Of a DNA stretch of 64,000 bases, positions 27,675-37,282 are shown piece after piece. The stretch is taken from positions 3,220,484 to 3,284,483 of the forward strand of contig JAOSJU010000001.1 of NCBI GenBank assembly GCA_027493945.1, read 5' to 3'. The first letter of the stretch is position 1. Each line of letters begins with the position of its first letter. The notes under the pieces are model-generated. The model was given only the letters and a program-made list of their open reading frames with translations. It made no database searches and was not told the origin of the DNA. This DNA is from Burkholderiaceae bacterium. GTDB lineage: Bacteria > Pseudomonadota > Gammaproteobacteria > Burkholderiales > Burkholderiaceae_E. The position numbers were made by a program, and so were the translations under genes.

Positions 27675-28670
27675 TCAGTACAGCCCGCGCGTGCGCGCAT
27701 GCAGGCGCGCAAGCCCGTACAGCGCATCGATGTTCGGCGTGGCCACGCCGATCGCGCGGCCGATCTCTCCGACGATCGCCACGAGCGCGTCGAGCTCGAC
27801 CGGCTTGCGGGCCTCGACGTCCTGAAGCATCGAGGTCTTGAACGCGCCCAGCCGGCGCGTGACCTGGTGGCGCTGCTCGGGGCTGATCGCGATCGGCAGG
27901 CCGATGCGCTCGCCGATCGCCGAGGCTTCGCGCATCGCCGCCGAGACGAAGTCGCGCACCAGCGGATCGTCGAGGATGCGGTCGCAGGTGGCCCCGGTGA
28001 TCGCCGACACCGGGTTCATCGTCATGTTGCCCCACAGCTTGAACCAGACGTCCTGCTGGATGCGCCGCGACACCTCGGTCTCGAAGCCGGCCGCGGCGAG
28101 CAGCCCCGCGACGCGGCGCGCGCGCTCGCTGTCGCCGCCGGCCGGTTCGCCGACGATCAACTTGCGGCCCTGCGCGTGGCGCACCACGCCCGGCCGCTCG
28201 ACCGCGCAGGCGAAGTGCACGACGCAGCCGAGCACGCGCGCGGCCGGAATCGCCGCGGCGATCGCGCGGCCCGGGTCGATCGCCGGCCACTCGCGGGCAG
28301 CGAGCGTCGCATCGAGCCCGTCGAAGAACCACCAGGGCACGCCGTTCATCGCGCTGAGCACCACGGTGTCGGGGCCGAGCAGCGGCGCGATGCGCCGCGC
28401 GACTTCGGCGAGCCCGGTGGTCTTCACGCTGACCACGACGAGGTCCTGCTCGCCGAGCTGCGCCGGATCGTCGATCGCGCGCACCGCAACGACCGTTCGC
28501 GCCGGGGCCGCCCCGGGCGCCGCCGGCGCCTCGAGCAGCGCCAGGCCGTCGCGCGCGACCGCGGCCAGCGTGTCGCCGCGCGCGATTGCCGAAACCTGTT
28601 GTCCGTCGGCGGCCAGCCGCGCGCCGATGAAGCCGCCGACCGCGCCGAGTCCGTAGATGCAGATGCGCAA
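27675..28670 (-). CDS. Ketopantoate reductase family protein (PanE/ApbA)
   Basis: 331 residues, starting MRICIYGLGAVGGFIGARLA with the NADP-binding GxGxxG. VVSVKTTGLAEVARRIAPLL, DTVVLSAMNGVPWWFFDG and KLIVGEP follow the PanE family; VWFKLWGNMTMNPVSAITGAT includes the catalytic Lys and Asn region. PanE reduces ketopantoate to pantoate for coenzyme A, but many paralogs of this family have other or unknown 2-oxoacid substrates, so I give no symbol. It lies 4 nt upstream of the ybaK start on the same strand and may share a transcript. Confidence 0.8.
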   Translation of the reverse strand: MRICIYGLGAVGGFIGARLAADGQQVSAIARGDTLAAVARDGLALLEAPAAPGAAPARTVVAVRAIDDPAQLGEQDLVVVSVKTTGLAEVARRIAPLLGPDTVVLSAMNGVPWWFFDGLDATLAAREWPAIDPGRAIAAAIPAARVLGCVVHFACAVERPGVVRHAQGRKLIVGEPAGGDSERARRVAGLLAAAGFETEVSRRIQQDVWFKLWGNMTMNPVSAITGATCDRILDDPLVRDFVSAAMREASAIGERIGLPIAISPEQRHQVTRRLGAFKTSMLQDVEARKPVELDALVAIVGEIGRAIGVATPNIDALYGLARLHARTRGLY

Positions 28671-28738
28671 GTGTCGCCCCCCGCCCGAAACCGGTTCGCC
28701 CGAAGTCGGATCCGATACGAGGGACCGATTCTATCGAT

Positions 28739-29122
28739 TCATTCGCGGCGCTGGCCGGTCGCCGCCGGTGCGCCTGCCGGGCCCGGCTCGGCCGGCACGT
28801 CGTTGCGCCGCTTGTGCCGGTCGCGATGGACGGCCGCGCGCATCAGCAGCATCGCGGTGACCGGCGCGGTCAGCACGACGAACACCGTGATCAGCAGTTC
28901 GTGGATCACGGGCCGCGATCCGGTCGCGCCGAAGTACACCATCGACGCGACCAGCACGCAGCCGGCGCCGAGGGTGTTGATCATCGCGGTCGCGTGGCTG
29001 CGCTGGTAGAAGTTCGACAGGCGCAGCAGCCCGAGCGCGCCGATCAGCACCAGGGCACCGGCGAGCAGCAGCAGCAGCGTGACCGCGATCGCGGCCCAGG
29101 GCGGCAGCAAGGCGGCGCTCAC
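28739..29122 (-). CDS. mrpG: Mrp/Pha antiporter subunit G
   Basis: 127 residues from GTG 29122, overlapping the mrpF stop. The three hydrophobic helices fit the family: VTLLLLLAGALVLIGALGLL, TLGAGCVLVASMVYFG and LLITVFVVLTAPVTAMLL. LSNFYQRSHATAM is typical MrpG. The C-terminal 30 residues are polar and charged. It is the last gene of the operon. Confidence 0.85.
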   Translation of the reverse strand: MSAALLPPWAAIAVTLLLLLAGALVLIGALGLLRLSNFYQRSHATAMINTLGAGCVLVASMVYFGATGSRPVIHELLITVFVVLTAPVTAMLLMRAAVHRDRHKRRNDVPAEPGPAGAPAATGQRRE

Positions 29123-29397
29123 TCGATCACCTCGCCGCGCAGCAGGAACTTGGCCATCGCGATCGAGCCGACGAAGCCGACCAGCGCGATCAGCAGCGCC
29201 ACCTCGAAGTAGAGCGGGTTGCCGAAGCGCATCCCGAGGGTGAGCGTGACCAGCATCGCGCACAGGTACATCGTGTCGAGCGCCATCACCCGGTCCTGCG
29301 CGCTGGGCCCCCGCAACAGCCGGATCGCCGCGCTCACGATCGCCAGGCCGAGGCAGGCGAGCAGGAAGCCGATCGCGAAGTGCACTGCCGTCGTCAT
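29119..29397 (-). CDS. mrpF: Mrp/Pha antiporter subunit F
   Basis: 92 residues from ATG 29397, overlapping the mrpE stop. AIGFLLACLGLAIVSAAIRLLRGPSAQDRVMALDT is typical of MrpF, with two further helices ending GFVGSIAMAKFLLRGEVIE. MrpF is a small membrane subunit of the multisubunit sodium(potassium)/proton antiporter. Confidence 0.87.
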   Translation of the reverse strand: MTTAVHFAIGFLLACLGLAIVSAAIRLLRGPSAQDRVMALDTMYLCAMLVTLTLGMRFGNPLYFEVALLIALVGFVGSIAMAKFLLRGEVIE

Positions 29398-29882
29398 TCG
29401 AAGATCGCCATCAGCGGCTTCTCGTAGCGGTTCTTGATCGTGTCGATCCACCATTGCTCGTCGTGAAGGTCGAGCACGTGGATCATCAGCCACCGGCGGT
29501 CCGCGCTCAGCTCGGCCCAGACCGTGCCGGGCGTCGAGTTGATGATCGCCGAGAGCACGGCGAGTCCGTGCGGATCGCGCAGGTCGAGCGGAAGGCTCAT
29601 GAAGCCCGAGCGCTCGCGCCGCTGCGGCTTGCCCAGGATGATTGCCGAGACCTGGACGCACGAACGCACGATGTCGGCCAGCACCACCGCGAACAGCCGC
29701 AGCATCGTCCCGGGGCGGCGCAGCCGTGGCTGCAACGGGCGCATTCGCCGGGTCGCATGCGGCACCCACAGGCCGAGCAGCAGCGCGAGCAGCAGGTGGC
29801 CCGGGGCGAGGCTCTGCACCAGCACGAGCCACATGATCGCGAGGAACGCCGACATCGCCGGCGCGGGCAGCCAGCGTCTCAT
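29394..29882 (-). CDS. mrpE: Mrp/Pha antiporter subunit E
   Basis: 162 residues from ATG 29882 (MRRWLPAPAMSAFLAIMWLV), overlapping the mrpD stop. LFAVVLADIVRSCVQVSAIIL, FMSLPLDLRDPHGLAVLSAIINSTPGTVWAEL and the end with DEQWWIDTIKNRYEKPLM are typical MrpE elements. It has two or three membrane helices and a cytoplasmic domain. Confidence 0.88.
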   Translation of the reverse strand: MRRWLPAPAMSAFLAIMWLVLVQSLAPGHLLLALLLGLWVPHATRRMRPLQPRLRRPGTMLRLFAVVLADIVRSCVQVSAIILGKPQRRERSGFMSLPLDLRDPHGLAVLSAIINSTPGTVWAELSADRRWLMIHVLDLHDEQWWIDTIKNRYEKPLMAIFE

Positions 29883-31539
29883 CGCGGCACCGCGCCTGGC
29901 GCGGGAACCCGCGGCGCCTCGATGACCGCGTCGACCCAGGCGCCTGTGCGATGCGCCGTGGACACCGCCGACTCGAGGTAGCGCATCGCCGGCCCGGCCT
30001 GGACCGTGATCGCGACGCAGGCGAGCAGCAGCGCCGCGACCGGCGTCGCCTCGATCACGCGCAGCCGGGGCGGCGCGCGCCTGACCTGGACCCAGAATAC
30101 GCGGATGCCGATGCGCATCGTCGCGATCGCCGCGACCAGCCCCGATGCGACCACCGGGCCCACCATCGTCCACTCGGCGGCTGCGACCCCGTCCGGTGCC
30201 GGCGAGCCGCCCGGCTCGAGCACCCCGGCCAGCAGCGCGAACTTCGCGACGAAGCCCGACAGCGGTGGCAGACCTGCCATCAGCAGCGCGCAGGCGACGA
30301 AGCTCGTGCCGAGGAAGGCCATCGCCGCCGGGATGACGACGCCCGAATCGTCCTGCTCGTCGGTGGCGATGGCCGGCCCCGCATGCAGCGCCCCCTGCGC
30401 TTCGAACGCTTCGAGCGTGACCGCGAGCACGTCCGAACCGAACGCGCGGCTGCGCTCGATCAGCTCGATCAGCAGGAACAGCGCGCTCGCAGCGAAGGTC
30501 GCGCTGACCAGGTAGAAGAGCGCGCCGGCCAGCACGGCGGGCCGGTCGAACGCGATCGCGGCCAGCAGCGTGCCCGAGGACATGACCACGCTGTAGCTCG
30601 CGAGCCGCCGCAGGTCCTGCGTCGCCAGCATGCCGATCGCGGCGAAGACGATCGTCGCCATGCCGCCGTAGAGGAGCCACTCCCGGCCGAAACCGGACGA
30701 AGGCCCGCTGCCGTCGGCGAACAGCAGCAGCCACAGGCGAAGGATCACGTAGACGCCGACCTTGGTCATGATCGCGAAGATCGCGGCTGCCGGCGTGCTC
30801 GCCGCCGAGTAGGCCGGCAGCAGCCAGAACGCCAGCGGCCACATCGCGCTCTTCACCAGGAACGCGACCGCGAGCACTGCGGCGCCGGACTCGAACAGCA
30901 GGCGATCTTCGCGGCCGAGGCCGGGCAGCAGCCGTGCCAGGTCGGCCATGTTCAGCGTGCCGCTGACCGCATAGATCATCGACACGCCGATCAGGAACAG
31001 CGAGGAAGCCGCCAGGTTCACCGCGACGTAGTGCAGGCCTGCGCCGACGCGCACCGGGCCCGAGCCGTGCAGCACCAACCCGTAGGAGGCCGCCAGCAGC
31101 ACCTCGAAGAACACGAACAGGTTGAACAGGTCGGCGGTCAGGAATGCGCCGCACAGTCCCGTCAGCAGGAACTGCAGCAGCGCCTGGAAGTGGACGCCGG
31201 CGCGCGCCCAGCGCGCCTGCGCGAACACCAGCGGCGCCAGGCCGAGCAGCGCGCTCAGCAGGACCATCAGCGCGGAGAGCCGGTCGGCTGCCAGCGCGAT
31301 GCCGAACGGCACCGGCCAGTTGGCCGCCGGTAGACGCCGACCTCGCCGCGCCATCCGTCGGGCTGGCCGTTCGCGAATCCGACCAGCGCGACCGCCACCG
31401 CCAGCAGGCCGAGGACCGCGACGAGGCTGATCGCGAACTTCAGGCGGCGGCGATGCTCGTCGATCAGCACCAGCAGCGCCCCGGTCACCAGCGGCAAGAC
31501 GATCGGCGCCACGATCAGATGGTCGACCCAGCGCATCAT
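29879..31539 (-). CDS. mrpD: Mrp/Pha antiporter subunit D (apparent frameshift near 31329)
   Basis: Starts at ATG 31539 (MMRWVDHLIVAPIVLPLVTG), overlapping the mrpC stop. The N-terminal frame reads to EVGVYR; adding one G at the GG near 31329 joins it to AANWPVPFGIALAADRLSALM in the second frame, which carries the rest. The main body has the proton-translocating NuoN/NuoM-like core: FFEVLLAASYGLVLHG, VKSAMWPLAFWLLPAYSAAS, a TKVGVYVILR segment and GLPPLSGFVAKFALLAG. About 553 residues. This is a core ion-translocating subunit. Confidence 0.9.
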
Positions 31540-31877
31540 GGCGGCGGCTCCTTGCCGTCGACATGGTCGGTGCCGCTGAAGCCGCGCAAGGCCAGCAGCA
31601 GCACCAGGAACAGCGCCGTCATCGCGAAGCCGATCACGATCGCGGTGAGCACCAGCGCCTGCGGCAACGGATCGGTGAATTGCGCCGGATCGACCGGACC
31701 GGGGCCCACGATCGGGATGCGGTCGATCCTGAGCCGGCCCATCGAGAAGATGAACAGGTTGACGCCGTAGGAAATCAGCGACAGTCCGACGATCACCTGG
31801 AACGTGCGCGGGCGAAGCACGAGCCAGACGCCCGCGCCGACCAGCACCCCGATGGCGATCGCGACGATCAGCTCCAA
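31536..31877 (-). CDS. mrpC: Mrp/Pha antiporter subunit C
   Basis: 113 residues. I place the start at TTG 31877 (LELIVAIAIGVLVGAGVW), 10 bases inside the end of mrpA, because GGGAG lies about 10 nt upstream and no ATG fits. RTFQVIVGLSLISYGVNLFIF is the conserved MrpC/NuoK-like helix, followed by DPLPQALVLTAIVIGFAMTA. The remaining 25 residues are mostly polar. Confidence 0.85.
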   Translation of the reverse strand: MELIVAIAIGVLVGAGVWLVLRPRTFQVIVGLSLISYGVNLFIFSMGRLRIDRIPIVGPGPVDPAQFTDPLPQALVLTAIVIGFAMTALFLVLLLALRGFSGTDHVDGKEPPP

Positions 31878-34873
31878 GGGCGTGCTCCCCCGTCGCGCCA
31901 GGGGCGCGTTCCCGCGTCGCGGTCGACGCCGAACGGCGCGTCGAACGATTGGCCGAAGGTCGCGGCCTGCGGCTCGCCGGCGCCGGCGGGCGCCGACGCG
32001 GCCGCCTGCGCGGCGCGATGGCTGCGCACCGACTGGTGCGCCAGCGCGAGCAGCATGACTGCGGTAGCACCGACCACCAGGAGGTAGACGCCGAGATCGA
32101 ACAGGAACGCGCTGGGCATCGGCACCACGCCGAGCAGCGGCAGCCGCGGATGCGCGGCGTGGCTGGTGAGGAACGGATAGCCGAACCACCAGGATCCGAG
32201 GCCGGTGGCCGCCGCGACCAGCAACCCGATCGAGACGAGGCGGCGCGGGTAGAGATGCAGATGCTGCTCGACCCAGAGCGCTCCCCCGACCATGTACTGC
32301 AGGATGATCGCCACCGCCATGATCAGCCCGGCGACGAATCCGCCACCGGGCGCGTCGTGGCCGCGCATGAAGAAGAAGATCGACACCACCGTCATGATCG
32401 GAAACAGCAGCCGGACGGAGACCGCCGGCACCATCAGGTAGCCGTGGGCGGCGTCCTCGCCGGGACGGGTCGCTTCGCCGACCGGTGGCGGCTGGTCGGC
32501 CTGCTGGATCGGGATCGCGATGCTCTCGGGTGTCGGCCGGAAACGCCGCAGCAGCGCGTAGACGGAGATCGCGACGATGCCCAGCACCGTGATCTCGCCC
32601 ATCGTGTCGAAGCCGCGGAAATCGACCAGCAACACGTTGACCACGTTGGCGCCGCCGCCTTCGGGCAACGAGCGCGACAGGAAGAACGGCGCCATGCTCT
32701 GCGGAAACGGCCGCGTCATGATGACCCAGGCAAGCGTGGCGACGCCGCCGCCGGCGACCAGCGCGAGCGCCAGGTCGCGGGCGCGCCGGACCCGGTCGCG
32801 CAGCGCCGCGCGCTCGCCGGGTTCCGCCTCGAATCGTGGCGGAAGCCAGCGCAGGCCGAGCAGGATCAGCACCGTCGTGACCGTCTCGACCATCAGCTGG
32901 GTCAGCGCGAGATCGGGCGCCGACAGCCAGACGAAGGTCAGGCTGGTCACCAGGCCGGCGCCGCCCATCAGCGCGAGCGCCATCAGGCGGTGATACTTGG
33001 CCTGCCAGGCGGCGCCGACCGCGCAGGCGATGCCGACTGCCCACAGCAGCGCGAACACCGGGTCGGCCGCCGTAGACGACGCGCCGCCCGGCGGCAGGCC
33101 GCCGAAGGCCAACGGCGCCGCGCCGGCGACGACGGCCGCGAGCACCAGGATCGCCAGTTGCGGCTGCAGCCGCACCGTTCCCAGCCACCGCTCGAGCCGG
33201 GTCGCCCAGACGCCGACGCCGTCGAGGAAGCGTTCGAACAGGCGCTGGCCGTCGAAGCGATGCACGAACGGCACCACTTCGACGCTGCCGATCCGCACGG
33301 TGCGTTGCAGAACCAGGTACAGCACGGTGCCGCCGGCCATGGCGATCACGCTCATCAGCACCGGCAGGTTCAGGCCATGCCAGATGGCAAGGCTGTAACC
33401 GGGCATTTCCGGGCCGAGCACCGAGCCGGCGGCCACGTCGAGGAACGGGCCGACCGTGAGCGCCGGAGCGATGCCGACCACCAGGCAGGCGAGCACCAGC
33501 AGTTCGATCGGGACGAGCATCCAGCGAGGCGGCTCGTGCGGCGTTTTCGGCAGGTCGTGCGGCGGCGGCCCGAAGAACACGTCGTCGATGAAGCGCAGCG
33601 AATAGGCGACGCTGAAGATGCTCGCGACCGTCGCGGCGATCGCCAGCCGGTAGTCGCGCGGCGAGCCGGCCTGCGCGGCCTCGTAGAAGAACATCTCCTT
33701 GGACAGGAAGCCGTTGAGCAGCGGCACGCCGGCCATCGCCGCCGCAGCCACGGTGGCCAGCGTGGCCGTGATCGGCATCGCTGCGTACAGGCCGCTCAAG
33801 CGGCGGATGTCGCGCGTGCCGGTCTCGTGGTCGACGATCCCCGCGGCCATGAACAGCGAGGCCTTGAAGGTCGCGTGGTTCATCGTGTGGAAGATCGCCG
33901 CGATCGCCGCGAGCGGCGTGCCGATTCCGAGCAGCAGCGTGATCAGGCCGAGATGGCTGAGCGTCGAGTACGCCAGCAGCCCCTTCAGGTCGTGCTGGAA
34001 GATCGCGACGAAGGCGCCGAGCAGCAGCGTCGACAGGCCGGCCCCGCCGATGATCCACGACCATTCGGGCGTGCCCGCGAGCACCGGCCACAGGCGCGTC
34101 AGCAGGAACACGCCGGCCTTCACCATCGTGGCCGAATGCAGGTACGCCGACACCGGCGTGGGCGCGGCCATCGCGCGCGGAAGCCAGAAGTGGAACGGGA
34201 ATTGCGCGCTCTTGGTGAGCGCACCGAGCGCGACCAGTACCAGGATCGGACGGTACCACTCGTGTGCGCGCACGAGGTCGCCCGATGCAAGCACGCGATC
34301 GAGGTCGTAGCTGCCGACGACGCGGCCGAGCATCAGGGCGCCGGCGAACAGGCACAGGCCGCCCGCGACCGTGATCGTCAGCGCCATCCGGGCGCCGCGG
34401 CGCGCGTCGGGGCGGTGGTGCCAGTAGCCGATCAGCATGAACGACGCCAGGCTGGTGAGTTCCCAGAACATCACCAGCTGGACCAGGTTGCCCGACAGCA
34501 CGATGCCGAGCATCGAGCCCATGAACGCGAGCAGGTACGAGAAGAAGCGCGGAACCGGGTCGGTGGGCGCCATGTAGTAGCGCGCATAGACCACCACGAG
34601 CAGGCCGATCACCAGCACCAGCATCGCGAACATCCACGCGAAGCCGTCGACGCGCACGACGAAATCGAGGCCGAGGTCCGGCAGCCATGCGGCCTCGTAG
34701 CGCAGCACCTCGCCGGCGGCGATTTCCGGGTACCGCATCGCCATCACGACGGCCCCGACCAGCGCGACGGCGCCGGCCAGCCACGCTTCGCGGTTGCGCG
34801 CGTTGGAGGGCAACAGCGCGGCAACCGCGCTGCCGAGGAACGGCAGGACGAGCGGAATCAGCAGATCTGGCAT
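31868..34873 (-). CDS. mrpA: Mrp/Pha antiporter subunit A-B fusion
   Basis: 1001 residues and more than 20 membrane helices. The N-terminal two thirds is NuoL-like: FWELTSLASFMLIGYWHHR, ALTKSAQFPFHFWLPRAM, PTPVSAYLHSATMVKAG, DLKGLLAYSTLSHLGLI, IFHTMNHATFKASLFM. Then comes an MrpA-specific section (FVWLSAPDLALTQLMVETVT) and a fused MrpB domain (SIFFFMRGHDAPGGGFVAGL, then an IILQYMVGG segment). This A-B fusion is the Pha-type (group with six genes) found in proteobacteria. The complex exchanges sodium or potassium for protons and helps pH and salt tolerance. First gene of the operon. Confidence 0.93.
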   Translation of the reverse strand: MPDLLIPLVLPFLGSAVAALLPSNARNREAWLAGAVALVGAVVMAMRYPEIAAGEVLRYEAAWLPDLGLDFVVRVDGFAWMFAMLVLVIGLLVVVYARYYMAPTDPVPRFFSYLLAFMGSMLGIVLSGNLVQLVMFWELTSLASFMLIGYWHHRPDARRGARMALTITVAGGLCLFAGALMLGRVVGSYDLDRVLASGDLVRAHEWYRPILVLVALGALTKSAQFPFHFWLPRAMAAPTPVSAYLHSATMVKAGVFLLTRLWPVLAGTPEWSWIIGGAGLSTLLLGAFVAIFQHDLKGLLAYSTLSHLGLITLLLGIGTPLAAIAAIFHTMNHATFKASLFMAAGIVDHETGTRDIRRLSGLYAAMPITATLATVAAAAMAGVPLLNGFLSKEMFFYEAAQAGSPRDYRLAIAATVASIFSVAYSLRFIDDVFFGPPPHDLPKTPHEPPRWMLVPIELLVLACLVVGIAPALTVGPFLDVAAGSVLGPEMPGYSLAIWHGLNLPVLMSVIAMAGGTVLYLVLQRTVRIGSVEVVPFVHRFDGQRLFERFLDGVGVWATRLERWLGTVRLQPQLAILVLAAVVAGAAPLAFGGLPPGGASSTAADPVFALLWAVGIACAVGAAWQAKYHRLMALALMGGAGLVTSLTFVWLSAPDLALTQLMVETVTTVLILLGLRWLPPRFEAEPGERAALRDRVRRARDLALALVAGGGVATLAWVIMTRPFPQSMAPFFLSRSLPEGGGANVVNVLLVDFRGFDTMGEITVLGIVAISVYALLRRFRPTPESIAIPIQQADQPPPVGEATRPGEDAAHGYLMVPAVSVRLLFPIMTVVSIFFFMRGHDAPGGGFVAGLIMAVAIILQYMVGGALWVEQHLHLYPRRLVSIGLLVAAATGLGSWWFGYPFLTSHAAHPRLPLLGVVPMPSAFLFDLGVYLLVVGATAVMLLALAHQSVRSHRAAQAAASAPAGAGEPQAATFGQSFDAPFGVDRDAGTRPWRDGGARPWS

Positions 34874-34885
34874 CAGCCGCCGATT

Positions 34886-36259
34886 CTAGCCAGCGGCGCC
34901 GCGGTCCGGAACGACCGGCTCGCGCATCGTCACCAGTTCCTCGGCCGCGGTCGGGTGCACTGCCATCGTCCGGTCGAACTGCCGCTTGGTCGCGCCCATT
35001 TTCAGCGGGATCGCGGCCAGCTGGATCATCTCGGCCGCGTCGGGTCCGCACAGGTGCACGCCGAGCACCCGGTCGCTGTCGTGATCGACGACCAGCTTCA
35101 TCAGCATCCGCTCCACGCGCGCCGACAGCACGTTGCTCATCGGCCGGAAGCGGCTGCGGTAGATGTCCACGCGCGCGAAGCGCTCGCGCGCCTGCGCCTC
35201 GGTGAGGCCGACCGTGCCGATCTCCGGCGTGGTGAACACCGCGGCGGGCACGTCCTCGTGGTCGCAGACCCAGCGCTCGTTGCCGAACTCGCTGTCGGCG
35301 AAGGCGTGGCCTTCGCGGATCGCCACCGGCGTGAGCGCCACGCGATCGGTCACGTCGCCGACCGCCCAGACGCTCGCGGCGCTGGTGCGCGAATCGGGCG
35401 TGACCCGGATCGCGCCGCGTTCGTCGATCTCGACGCCGGCGCGCTCCAGACCCAGCCCCTGCGTGTTCGGCACGCGCCCGATCGCGAGCATCACCAGCCC
35501 CGCGTCGATCTCCCCGCGCTCGGTCGCGACCCTGAAGCTGGCGCCGCGGCGCTCGATCGCGGTGATCGTCTCGCCGGTCCGGATCTCGATGCCGGATTCG
35601 CGCATTGCCGCATCGAGGTGGACGCGCAGGTCGTCGTCGAAACGGCGCAGGACGAGTTCGCCGCGATAGACCAGTGTCACCTGCACGCCCAGCCGCTGCA
35701 GCAGGCAGGCGAATTCGACCGCGATGAAGCCGCCGCCCTCGATCACCATTCGCGACGGCAGCGCGGAAAGATCGAAGATCTCGTTCGAGGTGATCGCCAG
35801 TTCGGCCCCGGGGATCCCGGGGCGCGACGGCGTGCCGCCGGTGGCGATCAGCACGCGGCGCGCCCGCACGCGTTCGCCGGTGGACGACAGGCGCACCAGG
35901 TCCGGGCCTTCGAGCACCGCGCGCGAATCGATGGTGCGCACGCCGGCGCGCGCGAGCCCGTCGCGATACAGCCCTTCGAGCCGCGCGAGCTCGCGGTCCT
36001 TCGCAGCGCGCAGGCTCGCCCAGTCGAAGCGCGCGTCGACCGGCGTCCAGCCGAAGTCGGCCGCGCGCGCGAATTCGTCGGCGAAGCGGCTGGCCAGCAC
36101 CAGCAGCTTCTTGGGGACACAGCCGCGGATCACGCAGGTGCCGCCGTAGCGGTATTCCTCGGCAAGCGCGACTTTCGCGCCATGGCCGGCCGCGATGCGT
36201 GCCGCGCGCACGCCACCCGAGCCGCCGCCGATCACGAACAGGTCGACCGGTTCAGTCAT
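34886..36259 (-). CDS. gor: Glutathione-disulfide reductase
   Basis: 457 residues. FAD site VIGGGSGGVRAARIAAGHG, redox-active GGTCVIRGCVPKK (Cys-x4-Cys), NADPH site around GGGFIAVEFACLLQRLG, and the dimer-interface active site with VHPTAAEELVTM (catalytic His-x4-Glu). GR-type NADPH-binding Arg residues are plausible (VTLVYRGELVLRRFD). It keeps the thiol pool reduced. It overlaps the LysR gene's 3' end by 8 nt, so both may lie on one transcript. Confidence 0.93.
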   Translation of the reverse strand: MTEPVDLFVIGGGSGGVRAARIAAGHGAKVALAEEYRYGGTCVIRGCVPKKLLVLASRFADEFARAADFGWTPVDARFDWASLRAAKDRELARLEGLYRDGLARAGVRTIDSRAVLEGPDLVRLSSTGERVRARRVLIATGGTPSRPGIPGAELAITSNEIFDLSALPSRMVIEGGGFIAVEFACLLQRLGVQVTLVYRGELVLRRFDDDLRVHLDAAMRESGIEIRTGETITAIERRGASFRVATERGEIDAGLVMLAIGRVPNTQGLGLERAGVEIDERGAIRVTPDSRTSAASVWAVGDVTDRVALTPVAIREGHAFADSEFGNERWVCDHEDVPAAVFTTPEIGTVGLTEAQARERFARVDIYRSRFRPMSNVLSARVERMLMKLVVDHDSDRVLGVHLCGPDAAEMIQLAAIPLKMGATKRQFDRTMAVHPTAAEELVTMREPVVPDRGAAG

Positions 36260-37169
36260 CGCGGGTTCCTCCTGGCGAAAGTGCTGTCGCGAGCATAGCG
36301 ACGAAAGCGCGCGTGCGCGCCGGCAGCAGGCGGCGCCCCGGCATCACGCACCAGACGGTCATCGTCGGCAGGCACCAGCCGGGCAGCACGCGTTCGAGCA
36401 GCCCGTTGGCGACCAGCGGGCCGGCGGCGCGCTCGTGCAGCCCCGCGATGCCCATCCCGTGAGCGGCCAGCGTGCCGACGAGGCCGATCGAGTTGACCGC
36501 CATCTGCCCCGGCGGCAGCCCCTCCCAATGTTCACCGTCGCGCACCAGTCGCCAGGGCTGTGGCTCGCCGTCGCTGGCGATCAGCCGCAGCGCGGTGTGC
36601 GCGGCCAGTTCGGCGGGCGCGATCGGCCGGCCGTGGCGCGCGAGGTATGCGGGGCTCGCGTACAGGCCGTGCTCCAGGTCGATCAGCCGGCGCGCCACCA
36701 GCGTGGCATCGTCCGGCAGCCGCGCGGCCACCCGCACCGCGAGGTCGAAACGCTCGGCCACCAGGTCGACGCGACGCGGCGAGATGTCGAGCGCGAGGCG
36801 CACTTCGGGGTGCCGCTCGGCGAACTCGATCAGGAATGGCACCAGGTCGAGCTCATCGAGGAAACCCGGCGGCAGCGACACTCGCAGCGTGCCTTGCGGC
36901 GTCGCCTGTCGGTGCTGCGCCAGCGCGGCGGCCGCCTCGGTTTCGTCGAGCAGCCGGCGCGCGTGCTCGAGGATGCGCTCGCCGAATTCGGTGAGCGCGA
37001 GCCGGCGCGTGGTGCGCGTGATCAGCCGCTCGCCGAGCTTCGCTTCGAGGGCCGAGATGCGCCGCGACACCGTGGCCTTCGGCAGTCCGCAGCGTTCGGA
37101 GGCGCGCGAGAAGCTGCCCGCATCGGCCACGCGGGCGAACAGCACGAGATCGTCGGCATGGAGGTTCAT
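36252..37169 (-). CDS. LysR-family transcriptional regulator
   Basis: 305 residues. N-terminal winged [44 protein letters not shown]-terminal effector domain with [21 protein letters not shown]. It is divergent from azoR, the usual LysR arrangement, and a palindromic site lies between them. It resembles regulators that control adjacent flavin-dependent reductases in response to quinones or thiol reagents, but the effector is inferred from context only. Confidence 0.88.
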   Translation of the reverse strand: MNLHADDLVLFARVADAGSFSRASERCGLPKATVSRRISALEAKLGERLITRTTRRLALTEFGERILEHARRLLDETEAAAALAQHRQATPQGTLRVSLPPGFLDELDLVPFLIEFAERHPEVRLALDISPRRVDLVAERFDLAVRVAARLPDDATLVARRLIDLEHGLYASPAYLARHGRPIAPAELAAHTALRLIASDGEPQPWRLVRDGEHWEGLPPGQMAVNSIGLVGTLAAHGMGIAGLHERAAGPLVANGLLERVLPGWCLPTMTVWCVMPGRRLLPARTRAFVAMLATALSPGGTRDD

Positions 37170-37190
37170 CGGCGCACGGATTGTCTCGTT

Positions 37191-37208
37191 ATTGGATCAA
37201 TGATATCC
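37191..37208. promoter_or_regulatory. Palindromic site between lysR and azoR
   Basis: ATTGGATCAAT (37191-37201) and GGATCAATGATATCC (37194-37208) are overlapping inverted repeats in the 113-bp gap between the two divergent genes. This is where a LysR protein would bind. Confidence 0.45.
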
Positions 37209-37282
37209 GTTCTATCGTCTTCTGTAGCGACTTTCGACTCAATAAAGTGCAGCCATCCCGACCATTTCTTCAGGAGACCCCC

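Noticed and set aside
29951..31333. A 460-codon open frame antisense to mrpD
   Set aside because: Repeats of Arg, Gln, Asp and His typical of GC-rich shadow frames.
31949..36298. A 1449-codon open frame antisense to the Mrp operon and gor
   Set aside because: It mirrors well-supported genes on the other strand; the high GC content leaves antisense frames open, and its translation is His/Arg/Gln-rich with no domain.
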